From Hemerocallis citrina (Eukaryota > Streptophyta > Magnoliopsida > Asparagales > Asphodelaceae): a stretch of DNA of 64,000 nt. Below the pieces are notes generated by a model. That model saw only the letters and a program-made list of their open reading frames with translations. It was not told the DNA's origin and did not search any database. This document shows positions 10,871 to 21,230 of the stretch, piece after piece (position 1 is the stretch's first letter; each line of letters begins with the position of its first letter). The translations under genes were made by a program, and so were the position numbers. The stretch covers positions 247,331,818 to 247,395,817 of the forward strand of contig CM030364.1 in NCBI GenBank assembly GCA_017893485.1, in the 5' to 3' direction.

Positions 10871-11194
10871 TTTGCTGCGCCACTCTGATGGTGATGCTTC
10901 TCGCTGCTGATACCAAGTGATAGTGATCGACGAATTGAGAAGAATTAAGAGATTTGTAACACGAAGATATTAGTTGTCAAACTTATTTGGTAAAGTGGGC
11001 CACACCCACCAAACAATGTTGAAAAATTGTGGCAAGATTTGTGCCGCAAAGAAAAATGGGAGAAACATGAATGAAGAATTTGTCAGTTACTCATCTCTCA
11101 TTTCTATAAATAAGAGGTTTAGGAAGAAGAAAAAAATTAAGCAAGATAAGAACAAGAAACATGCAGAAAAGAAGAAAAGGAATAGAGTGCTATA
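10871..11194. other. Uncharacterised segment with a second PBS-like motif
   Basis: It contains a minus-strand TGGTATCAGCAGC motif (about 10904-10916) resembling an initiator-tRNA primer-binding site, and a plus-strand CTATAAATAAGAGG TATA-like motif (about 11104-11118). It does not match element B. It might be a fragment of a small LTR element (TRIM-like), but I cannot find paired LTRs. Confidence 0.3.
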
Positions 11195-11282
11195 GCTCCA
11201 TCATTCGTTGCATCTCCTGGAGAATGGCGACGATCTCCGATAGTTCATCCCTAGGCGTAGAAGTCGAAGATCCTCCGTGAAC
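11195..11282 (-). pseudogene. gag start relic
   Basis: The minus-strand ATG at 11280-11282 begins MVHGGSSTSTPRDEL and continues to MQRMMEL, parallel to [15 protein letters not shown] ... MQRMMEL of element B. The frame is lost after about 30 codons at 11195. The leader at 11283-11368 also matches the B leader (ATTCATGTGATCNA) before stopping at an inversion junction. Confidence 0.8.
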
Positions 11283-11368
11283 CATAGTCTGAAATGTATA
11301 TTCGAATGGGGTAAATCTCCAGATGGCAAGTTGGTTATTAACATTCATGTGATCCACGTGATGTGTAT

Positions 11369-12149
11369 CGGAAGACCCGAGTACATAATCCTATAGAATT
11401 CACTACTTAAGTCTAAACGTCACATGATTGATATGCACCGAACTTGTGGTATAGGACACATGATTGCGTGCATTAGATAAGTTAATAAAACAGATAAACT
11501 TGAGATCTTCACTAAGCATGACTCTTCATTACATGACTCTTAATTTTTGATTACATGATTCTTGATTACATGACTCTTGATTACATGACTATCGATCCTT
11601 GATTACATGATTATCGATTAATTGAGCCTAGGTTATCAATTGCTTATACCTTGAAGTCTAGAATACACTAGTTACATTTATTACTTACATGATCATATTG
11701 TCCGAGTTTCTTGCTTACTTCCATATTGTATTTGTACTTCTACTTCTTATTTCTTCCATATTATATCTTGTTATATTACCCTTTTTTCTGCTTGTTGCTA
11801 TTTGCTGCCCGAAACTTGCTCTAACGGGAACTTTTCTATTTTTCTTTCAGTTAATAATTATACAGGTATTGATGGACCCGACGAGCAGACTCTTTAGACG
11901 ATCGTTGCTGCTTCCTTACTACTTCATGATGTTTTTCTTTCAGTCGCTATTTTATCTAGTTGTTATAGCGAACTGCTTATCATATTATTTTAATTCTGGC
12001 ACCTTGTACTCCCGGGCATCTTGACCCGATGTTGATGTATTATCCAAATGATGGTTATTCTATTTTCAGCTCATGTGATTATTATATTTGCCTGCGTGAA
12101 TGCGTTATAAAGATCTTGTTGAGCTTATAATTGTACAGCTTATGGATGA
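11369..12149 (+). repeat. Internal LTR piece, plus orientation
   Basis: It starts abruptly at GGAAGACCCGAGTAC and runs, in plus orientation, through the ATTACATGACTCTTG array and the CCCGACGAGCAGACTC block to GCTTATGGATGATATATAT. Neither LTR terminus is present. Both ends are switch points to minus-oriented sequence. The right one lies in a short ATATATC stretch shared by both partners. Confidence 0.75.
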
Positions 12150-13551
12150 TATATATCTCACAATCTATACATCGGATTGAAAAACTGTAGGATGTTTCGG
12201 ATATCTAGACTCGAAGGGCTACGATTTTCATGTAGAAAGTTTTTCGATCCAGTGTCGGGAACATGGTCAAATTCTCAGTACGAGATGCCGGTTAGTAATC
12301 CCGTACAGGTTCAGAAATTCACAATATGACAGTACTAAAATCGCGATATCTCACAATCTATAAATCCGATTGAGAAACCGTAAGATATTCTGGATTCAGG
12401 ACTCGATGGGCTACGATTTCCACGTAGAAAATTTTCAATCCAGTATTGGGAACATGGTCGAATTCTTAGTGCAAGGTCAAGAAATTTTAGAGATAGTAAG
12501 GTTGAATATTCGATATTCGATAACACGATTCGAAATGTGTTAACGGTTCACTCTTGAGTTGATATAGCATGAAACCAGTGACTAGAACGGAGTTTGATAA
12601 TAAAACATGATGATAACTAGACTACTTGCCACGAGTCAAAGGAAAATGCTTGTATGAGAACAAAAATAGTGTTCAAGGTTCTTGCCTTTTAATGTGACGA
12701 TTACGGTGGCAGTGTTAACCACGGAAGGAAGCGACGTCGGCAACGGACGGCGGCACAATGGCGGTAAGAATGGTGGTAAGATGGTAGCTAACGGTAGCAA
12801 CGGTGGGCGACGACAACAACAAGGTGGCACGGCGTACGGTTATTTTTCGGGGTTCACGGGATCGTAGAAGCGGAGTCGTTGGCTCGAAGGTGGAATGTGA
12901 AGTGGAGTTGTGCGTTGCTTGCTCTCGGATGTGAAGGAGGCGGAGGAAGAGAAGAAGGGAAAATGAAGAAGAATGGGATGTAGAGAGTGAGGTGTGTGTG
13001 TATATATAGAAGGGAAGGGAGGTGTGAATGCATGCATGTATGCATGCATGAGATGGGGTGTAGAAAAATCATGTGCAGGGGTGTAGAAAATCAAGGGATA
13101 GGAGTGCTGCATGTGGGGGTGTAGAAAAATGGGAGTGTAGGGTGGAAAATGAGAACAAGGTGTGGAAAAATTAGGGGAGAAAGAGATGGGGTGTTGAAAA
13201 ATGTGGTGGAGGTGTAGAAAAATCAAAGGGGGGTGTAGAAAAATGTGATGGAGGTGTAGAAAAATGTGGTGGAGTGTTGACGGATTGGAGAGGATTAGGA
13301 GTAGTAGGGTGGTGGAAGATAAGGTGTAGGGTTAGGCAGGATTAGGATTAGGATTAGGATTAGGATTAGGATTAATCACGGTTTAAAATTTGTATTTAAA
13401 CTCTAATCGAAAAATCACAAAATTATAGAATTGATCAGAAAAATATTTTGGCTTTAGATAAAGAGTCCAAAGAGAAAAATAAAACTGATCTGAAAATTGA
13501 AATACTAAAATTTACGTAGTAAAATACGTACTACTGGAACAGGGAGTTACA
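12150..13551 (-). repeat. 3' LTR of element B, truncated
   Basis: Matches about 19840-21230 of the 5' LTR, from TCTCACAATCTATACATC to GGGAGTTACA. It includes one and a half of the internal ~195 bp duplication, the CGGGGTTCACGG block, the TGTAGAAAAAT minisatellite and the hexamer array. Confidence 0.8.
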
Positions 13552-13620
13552 ATTCTACCCACCTTAAAAAAAAATTTCGTCCTCGAAATTTACTTAGGCG
13601 GGATATAGGATAGAAAAGCA
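13552..13620 (-). other. Polypurine-tract region of element B
   Basis: Minus-strand AAGGTGGGTAG immediately inside the LTR, preceded by a run of T and the TATCCTATATCCCGCC motif. It is the third copy of this segment and the reference for recognising the LOG-element boundary. Confidence 0.7.
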
Positions 13621-13626
13621 AGACAC

Positions 13627-14556
13627 CTACTCGAATATATGGGGGTACTTCTTCTGGATTTCTTCCTCGAGCTCCCATGTCGACTCTTCTGGCGAGTGAG
13701 GATTCCAAGAGACTCGTACAAGCTTGATGACTTTATTCTTCAGCACTTTCTCATGCCTGTCCAAGATAGAAATTGGCTGAGCTTCACATGATAAGTCTGG
13801 ACGTACAGATAACTCTGAGTAGTCGACGATATGGTTGACATCTCTGATGTACTTCCTGAGTTGGGAAACATGGAATACGTCATGAACTCCTGATAACACC
13901 GGTGGTAGCGCGAGCCTGTAAGCGACCTTGCCCACTCGTTCCACAATATCGAATGGGCCGATGAATCGGGGACTAAGCTTGCCTCCGCCTCCGAAATGGA
14001 TGATGCCTCTTGATGGTGATACTTTGAGGAACACATGATCACCTGCCTCAAACTCCAAGGGTCTGCGGTGAGTGTCCGCCCATTTCCTTTGCCTGTCTTG
14101 AGCTGCCCTCAGGTGTTTCCTGATCTGAGACACTGCGTCCACTGACTTCGTAATCAACACTGGTCCCAAAAGTTTCCTTTCGCCGATGTCATCCCAACAG
14201 ACTGGTGATCTACACTTACGACCGTAGAGTGCCTCGAATGGTGCTGCCTTGAGGCTTGCCTGGTAACTGTTATTGTACGAGAATTCAACTAAGTGCAGAT
14301 GATCTTCCCAAGAACCTCCAAATTGAAGAACACAAGACCGCAACATGTCTTCCAGAGTCTGAATCGTCCTTTCATACTGTCCATCCGTCTAAGGGTGGAA
14401 TGTTGTACTATAATTCAACATGCTTCCCAGACTTCTCTGAAGGCTCTCCCAAAATTGGGACCTGAACCTCGTATCTCTATCCGACACAATACTGACGGGA
14501 ACTCCATGCAACCGTACAATCTCCTGTATGTACTTCTCGGCCAGACTTTCTGTGGA
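13627..14556 (-). pseudogene. pol: integrase core, C-terminus and chromodomain-like tail (element B)
   Basis: Continuation of pol after PFRVG. Two in-frame nonsense codons are visible: TAG directly after PFRVG (about 14557) and TAG in the HPQTDG motif (about 14390, a CAG to TAG change). The long open part from 14346 has EFSYNNSYQ, ALYGRKCRSPVCW, the C-terminal GPFDIVERVGKVAYRLALP and the end VRVSWNPHSPEESTWELEEE, with the stop at 13627-13629. The integrase would join element cDNA to the genome. The stops make it non-functional. Confidence 0.9.
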
Positions 14557-16041
14557 CTAACCCACTCTGAAAGGTATGAAGTGGGCGCTCTTCGTCAAAC
14601 GATCAACGATCACCCAAATGGCATTATGACCCTTGGGACTCCTCGGAAGCGCCGTCACGAAGTCCATGGTGATGTTCTCCCATTTCCACTCCGGAATTGG
14701 AAGAGGCTGCAACAGTCCAGTGGTCCTTTGATGCTCTGCTTTCACTTGCTGGCAAATCAGACACTGTGATACAAACTTCGCCACTGCTCTCTTCATGCCG
14801 TGCCACCAAAAATGTTGCCTCAGATCTCTGTACATCTTTGTGCCTCCAGGATGAATGGAATAGGGTGAATGGTGGGCTTCTGCAAGCAATTCTTGTCTGA
14901 CTTCTCCCTTAGGTACACACAATCGTGCTCCGAAGCGAAGTGATCCATCTGCATGAATAATCAAGTCGGTTCTCGAGCCTGCCTCGACTTGACTTCTGAA
15001 CTTCTGCAACTGCTCATCACTTGCTTGGGCTTCTTTGATCTGCTCCACCAATGAAGACTGTAACTGTAACATCATCAACTTTTGTGTTGAACCTGGAAAA
15101 ATCACTTCCAAGTTCAGTCTCCTCATTTCTTCCAATAATATCTTCTGCTCAGTGAGAAACATAGCTGCTGGTCTCCTACTCAGGGCGTCTGGTACCGTGT
15201 TCACTTTACCCGGGTGATATTGTAGGTTGATGTCATAGCCTGCCATGAATTCCAGCCATCTCCTCTGCCTCATGTTTAACTCCTTCTGCGTGAATACATA
15301 CTTGAGGCTCTTATGGTCAGTGAAGATTTCAACTCTATCACCGAGCAAGTAGTGCCTCCATAGCTTCAAAGCAAAAATCATAGATGCGAGCTCTAGATCA
15401 TGAGTAGGGTAGTTCTGCTCGTGAGGCCTCAATTGTCTGGATGCGTAAGCAACAACTTTGCCTTGCTGCATCAGTACCGCTCCCAAGCCTTTACCAGATG
15501 CATCACAGTAAATCACGAATCCTCCTCAACCATCTGGTACAGTTAACACAGGTGCTGATGTCAGTCGATCTTTCAACTCCTCGAAGGCCTGACCACACGC
15601 ATCATCCCATACGAACTTCTGATCCTTCCTCGTCAGTTTTGTCAGTGGTCCAGCAATCCTTGAGAAGTCCTGAACAAACTTCCGATAATAGCCTGCTAGT
15701 CCGAGAAAACTACGGACTTCTGACACTGACTTGGGTACTGGCCAATCCTTGACAGCAGCAACTTTCTCTGGGTCTACTGAAACTCTAGCTCCTGAGATGA
15801 TGTGGCCTAAAAATGCAACACGATCCAGCCAGAAATCGCATTTACTTAGCTTCCCAAAAAGACGATTCTCCCTCAATGTCTGTAGAACGATCCTAAGATG
15901 CTTAGCGTGCTCCTCCTCATTCCGAGAATACACTAGGATGTCATCAATGAATACTACTACGAACTTGTCCAAAAATGGTGAAAACACCATGTTCATCAGA
16001 CTCATGAAAACAGCTGGTGCATTGGTAACTCCGAATGGCAT
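14557..16041 (-). pseudogene. pol: RT palm/thumb, RNase H, integrase zinc domain (element B)
   Basis: 15526-16041 begins [12 protein letters not shown] and has the RT catalytic motif FIDDILVYS, then [12 protein letters not shown]. An in-frame TGA at about 15526 separates it from 14557-15516, which holds RNase H ([31 protein letters not shown]), the integrase HHCC zinc domain ([12 protein letters not shown] ... CLICQQVK) and the first part of the core with its catalytic Asp ([10 protein letters not shown]). Apart from the stop the domains look well preserved. Confidence 0.9.
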
Positions 16042-18164
16042 TACAAGGAATTCATAATGACCATATGGGTTCGAAACGCGGTCTTCTCAATATCCCTGGT
16101 CTTCACCCTAACTTGATGGTATCCCGAACGAAGATCCAACTTTGAGAAAATAAAAGCACCTCCAAGTTGATCAAATAGGTCGTCAATCCTTAGTAGTGGG
16201 TACCGGTTCTTCACAGTCACGTTGTTTAGTTCCCGATAATCGATGCAGAGCCTACGACTTCCATCCTTCTTCTTAACAAACAATACAGGAGCTCCCCAAG
16301 GTGAAACACTCGGCCTGATAAATCCCTTATCTAGTAATTCTTGAACTTGCACCTTCAGTTCGGCCAATTCCACGGGTGCCATCCTGTAGGGACTTTTCGA
16401 TATTGGTGTTGTACCTGGTTGGATCTCGATACTAAACTCCACATCGCGGTCTGGTGGCAACCCAGGAAATTCATCAGGAAAGACATCTAGAAAATCCCGT
16501 ACGATCAAAGGTGCCGCTTCGCCATCAGTGCACATTGATTTTAGCATTCCAGCCTCCTTGACACGCCCAAACGGTGTATTGCCAGCATGGAACTCGAATT
16601 CCTGGCGACCTGGAATTCGGAACACCACCTTCTTCTTTCGACAGTTAATTACGGCATGAGTTGCTCCCAACCAATCCATTCCAAGTATGACATCAAACCC
16701 TGAGTTGTTGATAACGATAAGGTTTGCCTTAAAATCCATACTATGGATTAGTAAGGGACTCTGCTTGCATTCTTTAGAACAAACAATGACACCTGCTCCC
16801 GTGGTAATATTCCAAGCAACTGGCATATCATCACAGGGCAAATGATGTCGACCGACGAATCGAGCAGAAATAAAAGAATGGGTTGCACCGGAATCAAAGA
16901 GAACATGGGTAGGAAAGGAGTGAACTAGGATGATACCTAATAATGAGATAAAGAATAAAGAAGAATGCAAACTGAAAGAAAATGCAAGAACCGAATATGA
17001 CTCAAACGTAAGAATACCTGCAACTACTCCTTCGGCAGTCTCTGCCTCTTCTGCCGTCAGATTGTAGGCCTGACCACGTCCTCCAGTCTGGCCTCCCCTA
17101 GGAGCTATGTTCCTCTGATCATAAACTTGCCTCTGTGGTGGGAGCGGTGTCCTGCCCAGACTACGAGCTGGTGGTCCCTGTTGTGTGGATCCTCCAGCTG
17201 GTGTACCATACCTGTTCCTCGGACAATTTCGGAGCATGTGGTCGCTTGCTCCGCATGCAAGGCACAGGCGGTTAGCAGCCCTACAGTCCCTTCGTACATG
17301 GCCAATCTTGTGGCAATAGTCACACTCCAGGTTCTTCTTCATAGCAACTGGTGAGTAGGGTAGGGTTCTAATCATTGGGGTCTGGACTGGCCTTCGTATC
17401 GGTCCTCCTGATGGTCTCATGACGGCGACAGGTTGTACTGCCCGCTGAGCGGTGTTCCTCCTCCGGTAGGTTTGTTCCTGAATCCTTGCTACATCAAGCA
17501 CAGCAACGTAGGTACGGTGCTGGTGGGCGGCTATACGATCCTGAATATCATAGTCCAAGCCCAACAAGAATCGTCGGGCCTTATCCTCATCATTTTCTAC
17601 CATGGCTGAAGCAAAATGACTCAGCCGAGTGAACTCTGCGGCATATTCATCAACTGACCGCTTTCCTTGGGTTAGAGAAATGAACTGACGCTCCATCTCC
17701 ACTTTAGTAACGCTAGGGAAGAACTTAGTTAAAAAGCTTTCGGCGAAGGTGGCCCAAGCGATAGGCTTCGCTAATCTTTCGGTCTCCGCCTTCCACCAGA
17801 TGTGGGCAATGTCTGCCAGCTGAATGGTGACTACATCCACACGGTCCACATCAGATATTCGTGCGGCCTGTAGCAACTGCTCAGTTCTAATTAACCACTG
17901 CTCAGCTTCCAGTGGTGACTCAGTTCCTGCAAACTTTTCCGGACGCAATCTCATGAAATCTGACACGGTGCCAGGCCTTGGCGGTAATGCTCCTAGGATT
18001 GGTCCACCTCGGTTGGCAGCTTCTTGGGCTAGTTCCAAACTGCCTCTCATCAACTGGTTTTGTTCCTGTTGTAGCTCCATCATTCGCTGCATTGCACGCA
18101 GAACTACGGCGTTCTCCGACGGTGCATCTCTGGGTCGTGAAGTTGAAGATCCGCCGCGAACCAT
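16041..18164 (-). pseudogene. gag, protease and RT N-terminus (element B)
   Basis: A 707-codon open frame from ATG 18162-18164. Gag covers about residues 1-280. Two CCHC zinc knuckles ([14 protein letters not shown] and [14 protein letters not shown]) lie near 281-315. The retropepsin active site [11 protein letters not shown] is near 420 and GMDWLG follows. RT begins with [20 protein letters not shown] and [14 protein letters not shown] one-base deletion near 16065 shifts the frame so that the [12 protein letters not shown] region is split, ending this frame at 16041. An 81-base intron-like segment lies just before the protease (16937-17017). Confidence 0.9.
16937..17017 (-). other. Intron-like 81 bp segment between gag and protease
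   Basis: On the minus strand it begins GTATTCTTACG and ends CTCATTATTAG, with a T-rich tract before the AG. Removing it joins GVVAG to [17 protein letters not shown], the usual spacing in related elements. Retained, it adds 27 mostly hydrophobic codons with no stop (length divisible by 3). It could be a small facultative intron or simply an in-frame insertion. Confidence 0.4.
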
Positions 18165-18263
18165 ATTCTGTAAAATCGAGTAAGGTCAATATCTTGGTTA
18201 TTTAAATGTTCATGTGATCAATGCGGTGTGTATATTGTTGAGCTTAGCATGGTTCGAGCCTAG

Positions 18264-18275
18264 GCTCTGATACCA
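18264..18275 (-). other. Primer-binding site of element B (tRNA-iMet type)
   Basis: Minus-strand TGGTATCAGAGC, separated by 9 bases from the LTR end at 18285. It is identical to the PBS of element A. Confidence 0.85.
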
Positions 18276-18284
18276 CTAAAAACC

Positions 18285-21230
18285 TGTCACGCCCCGCTTC
18301 CCACTATACGGAAATACAGGCACGCAACTGAGGCCCAGCGAATGATATACATCATCCATAAGCTGTACAATTATAAGCTCAACAAGATCTTTATAACACA
18401 TTCACGCAGACAAATATAATAATCACATGAGCTGAAAATAGAATAACCATCATCCAGATAATACATCAACATCGGGTCAAAATGCCCGGGAATACAAGGT
18501 GCCATAATTAAAACAGTACGATGAACAGTTCGCTATAACAACTAGATAAAATAGCGACTAAAAGAAAAACAACATGAAGTAGTAACAAAGCAGCAACGAT
18601 CATCTAGAGAGTCTGCTCATCTGGTCCATCAGTACCTGTATAATCATTAACTCAAAGAAATATAGAAAAGTTCCCGGTAGAGCAAGTTTCGGGCAGCAAG
18701 TAGCAACAAGCAGAAAAAGGGGTAATATAACAAGATATAACATGGAAGAAACTAGAAGTAGAAGTACAAATACAATATGGAAGTAAGCAAGGAACTGGGA
18801 CAATATGATCATGTAAGTAATAACGGTAACCAGTGTATTCTAGACAACATATAAGCAATTGATAACCTAGGCTCAGTTAATCGATAATCATGTAATCAAG
18901 GATCGAGAGTCATGTAATCAAGAGTCATGTAATCAAGAATCATGTAATCAAGAATCAAGAGTCATGTAACGAAGAGTCATGTAATCAAGAATCATGCTTA
19001 GTGAAGATCTCGGGTTTATCTTGTTTTATTAACTTATCTAATGCATACAATCCTGTGTCTCATACCACAAGTTCGGTGCATATCAATCATGTGACGTTTA
19101 GACTTAAGTAGTGAATTATATAGGATTATGTACTCGGGTCTTCCAGTGATAGTATCAAGACTTGTAATCATTAATCATGTAATCGAGAATTATGTAATCA
19201 AGAATTGTATAAACAAGGATCACGAATCAAGAATCAAAAATCACTATTTCGGGAAACACGGGCCCCCTTCCGAGTATACTCCCCTATATTGTCCACTATT
19301 AAGGCGTACCCTTATAACCCCGACTTGTTATTCTTTTATAATTAATTATGAACATGCAGTTGGTACGACTAGTGGAACGGTGTAATCAAATAGTTTAATC
19401 AAGAAAAATATCAGGGGCAGTAATCATGGACATGAGACGTAAAACGAGTACATATATCGGTAGTAGTTATTATGGAATTATCAAGTGGTATAAAATACAT
19501 TCTATCAACCTATTATATCTATGCAAGTTATTATTACAAGAACAATAATACATTCAGTTCATTAAATATAAAAAAATAACGGGTTTATATGAAAAAATGT
19601 ATAGATGAATTTTCAGACAACTTGACATATCTGCATTCAAATTCACTTTCCCGTTGTTACAGAAAAGCAAATCCAATTCCGTCAGAAATTCTAGAAAGTA
19701 GACTCTCTTACGGTTCTAATGCATATTCACACGATACATTCTAAAGACAGTAGCTATGCGTACAAATTCATTCTTGGCTGATTTCGATGTTTTGCGTGCA
19801 TTCTGAAAATTCGGAGTCACAATACTAAAACTGCGATATCTCACAATCTATACATCCGATTGAGAAACTGTAGGATGTTTCGGATATCTAGACTCGAAGG
19901 GATACGATTTTCATGTAGAAAGTTTTTCGATCCAGTGTCGGGAACATGGTCAAATTCTCAGTACAAGATACCGTTCGTAATCCCGTGCAGGTTCAGAAAT
20001 TCATAATATGTCAGTACTAAAATCGCGATATCTCACAATCTATACATCCGATTGAGAAACCGTAAGATGTTCTGGATTCGGGACTCGACGGGCTATAATT
20101 TTCATGTAGAATATCTTCAATCCAGTATTGGGAACATGGTCGAATTCTTGGTGCAAGGTCAAGAAATTTTAGAGATAGTAAGGTTGAATATTCAATATTC
20201 GATAACACGATTCGAAATGTGTTAACGGTTCACTCTTGAGTTGATATAGCATGGAACTAGTGACTAGAACAGAGTTTGATAATAAAATATGATGATAACT
20301 AGACTACTTACCACGAGTCAAAGGAAAATGCTTGTACGAGAACAAAAATAGTGTACAAGGTACTTGCCTTATAACGTGACGATTATGGTGGTAGTGTTAA
20401 CCACGGAAAGAAGCGATGTCGGCAACGGATGGCGGCACAACGGCAGTAAGAATGACATCAAGACGGTAGCTAACGGTAGCAACGGTGAGCGACGACGACA
20501 ACAGGGTGGCGCGGCGTCGGGTTATTTTTCGGGGTTCACGGGATTGTAGAAGCGGAGTCGTTGGCTCGAAGGTGGAATGTGAAGTGGAGCTTGGGCGTTG
20601 CTTGCTCTCGGATGTGAAGGAGGCAGAGGAGGAGAAGAAGGGAAAATGAAGAAGAATGGGATGTAGAGAGTGAGGTGTGTGTGTGTATATATAGAAGGGA
20701 AGGGAGGTGTGAATGCATGCATGTATGCATGCATGAGATGGGGTGTAGAAAAATCATGTGCAGGGGTGTAGAAAATTAAGAGATGGGAGTGCTGCATGTG
20801 GGGGTGTAGAAAAATGGGAGTGTAGGGTAGAAAATGAGAATAAGGTGTGGAAAAATTAGGGGAGAAAGAGATGGGGTGTTGAAAAATGTGGTGGAGGTGT
20901 AGAAAAATCAAAGGGGGGTGTAGAAAAATGTGATGGAGGTGTAGAAAAATGTGGTGGAGTGTTGACGGATTGGAGAGGATTAGGAGTAGTAGGGTGGTGG
21001 AAAATAAGGTGTAGGGTTAGGCAGGATTAGGATTAGGATTAGGATTAAGATTAATCACGGTTTAAAATTTGTATTTAAACTCTAATCGAAAAATCACAAA
21101 ATTATAGAACTGATCAGAAAAATATTCTGGCTTTAGATAAAGTGTCCAAAGAGAAAAATAAAACTGATCTGAAAATTGAAGTACAAAAATTTACGTAGTA
21201 AAATACGTACTACTGGAACAGGGAGTTACA
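18285..21230 (-). repeat. 5' LTR of element B, complete (2946 bp)
   Basis: Plus-strand reading starts TGTCACGCCCCG and ends GGGAGTTACA, that is TG...CA in either direction. It holds several internal repeats: a CATGTAATCAAGA array (about 18888-18990), a ~195 bp direct duplication (about 19825-20200), a GGTGTAGAAAAAT minisatellite (about 20740-20960) and a GGATTA hexamer array (about 21023-21050). A TATATATAG tract near 20685 is a candidate TATA region for the minus-strand promoter. Frames such as 20522-20911 are LTR noise. Confidence 0.85.
19825..20200 (-). repeat. ~195 bp tandem direct duplication inside the LTR
   Basis: Two blocks share ACTAAAACTGCGATATCTCA or its ACTAAAATCGCGATATCTCA variant, CAATCTATACATCCGATTGAG, and GGGAACATGGTC. 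The same two-block structure appears in all LTR copies that cover this part (1870-2260, 4800-5170, 8090-8460, 12150-12490), so it predates their spread. Confidence 0.7.

Larger units (their letters stand above)
6524..11368 (-). mobile_element. Non-autonomous Ty3/gypsy derivative carrying an intronless LOG gene
   Basis: Order on the minus strand: gag leader and first gag codons (11368-11195), uncharacterised 0.3 kb, retropepsin relic (10870-10765), purine-rich LOG leader (10735-10399), LOG CDS (10398-9673), LOG 3' UTR, polypurine tract (about 9550-9487), 3' LTR (9486-6524). The 5' LTR is missing; at 11369 the sequence switches to an inverted LTR piece. Gag and protease relics on one side and PPT plus LTR on the other place the LOG gene inside the element. 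The element lacks RT, RNase H and integrase and would depend on a relative such as element B. LOG is in the sense direction of the element. Confidence 0.8.
12150..21230 (-). mobile_element. Ty3/gypsy element B (Tekay/Del-like), inactive
   Basis: 3' LTR piece 12150-13551 (lost its outer ~1.5 kb), polypurine region 13552-13620, polyprotein 13627-18164, PBS 18264-18275, complete 5' LTR 18285-21230. Order is gag, protease, RT, RNase H, integrase, chromodomain-like tail, i.e. Ty3/gypsy. The LTR start TGTAACTCCC with an AGGTGGGTAG purine tract and the PTWELEEE tail suit the Tekay/Del group. The coding frame has a 1-base deletion and at least three nonsense codons. No TSD can be tested because the left LTR is truncated. 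Confidence 0.85.

Noticed and set aside
17824..18183. Plus-strand 119-residue frame (also 519-878)
   Set aside because: Antisense shadow of gag; conserved only because the underlying DNA is nearly identical.
18880..19000. CRISPR-like array of CATGTAATCAAGA repeats
   Set aside because: The repeats are 13-15 bp with no unique spacers and lie inside plant LTRs; it is a degenerate minisatellite.
21020..21055. Interstitial telomere array
   Set aside because: The unit is GGATTA, not the plant TTTAGGG repeat, and it is confined to LTR copies.
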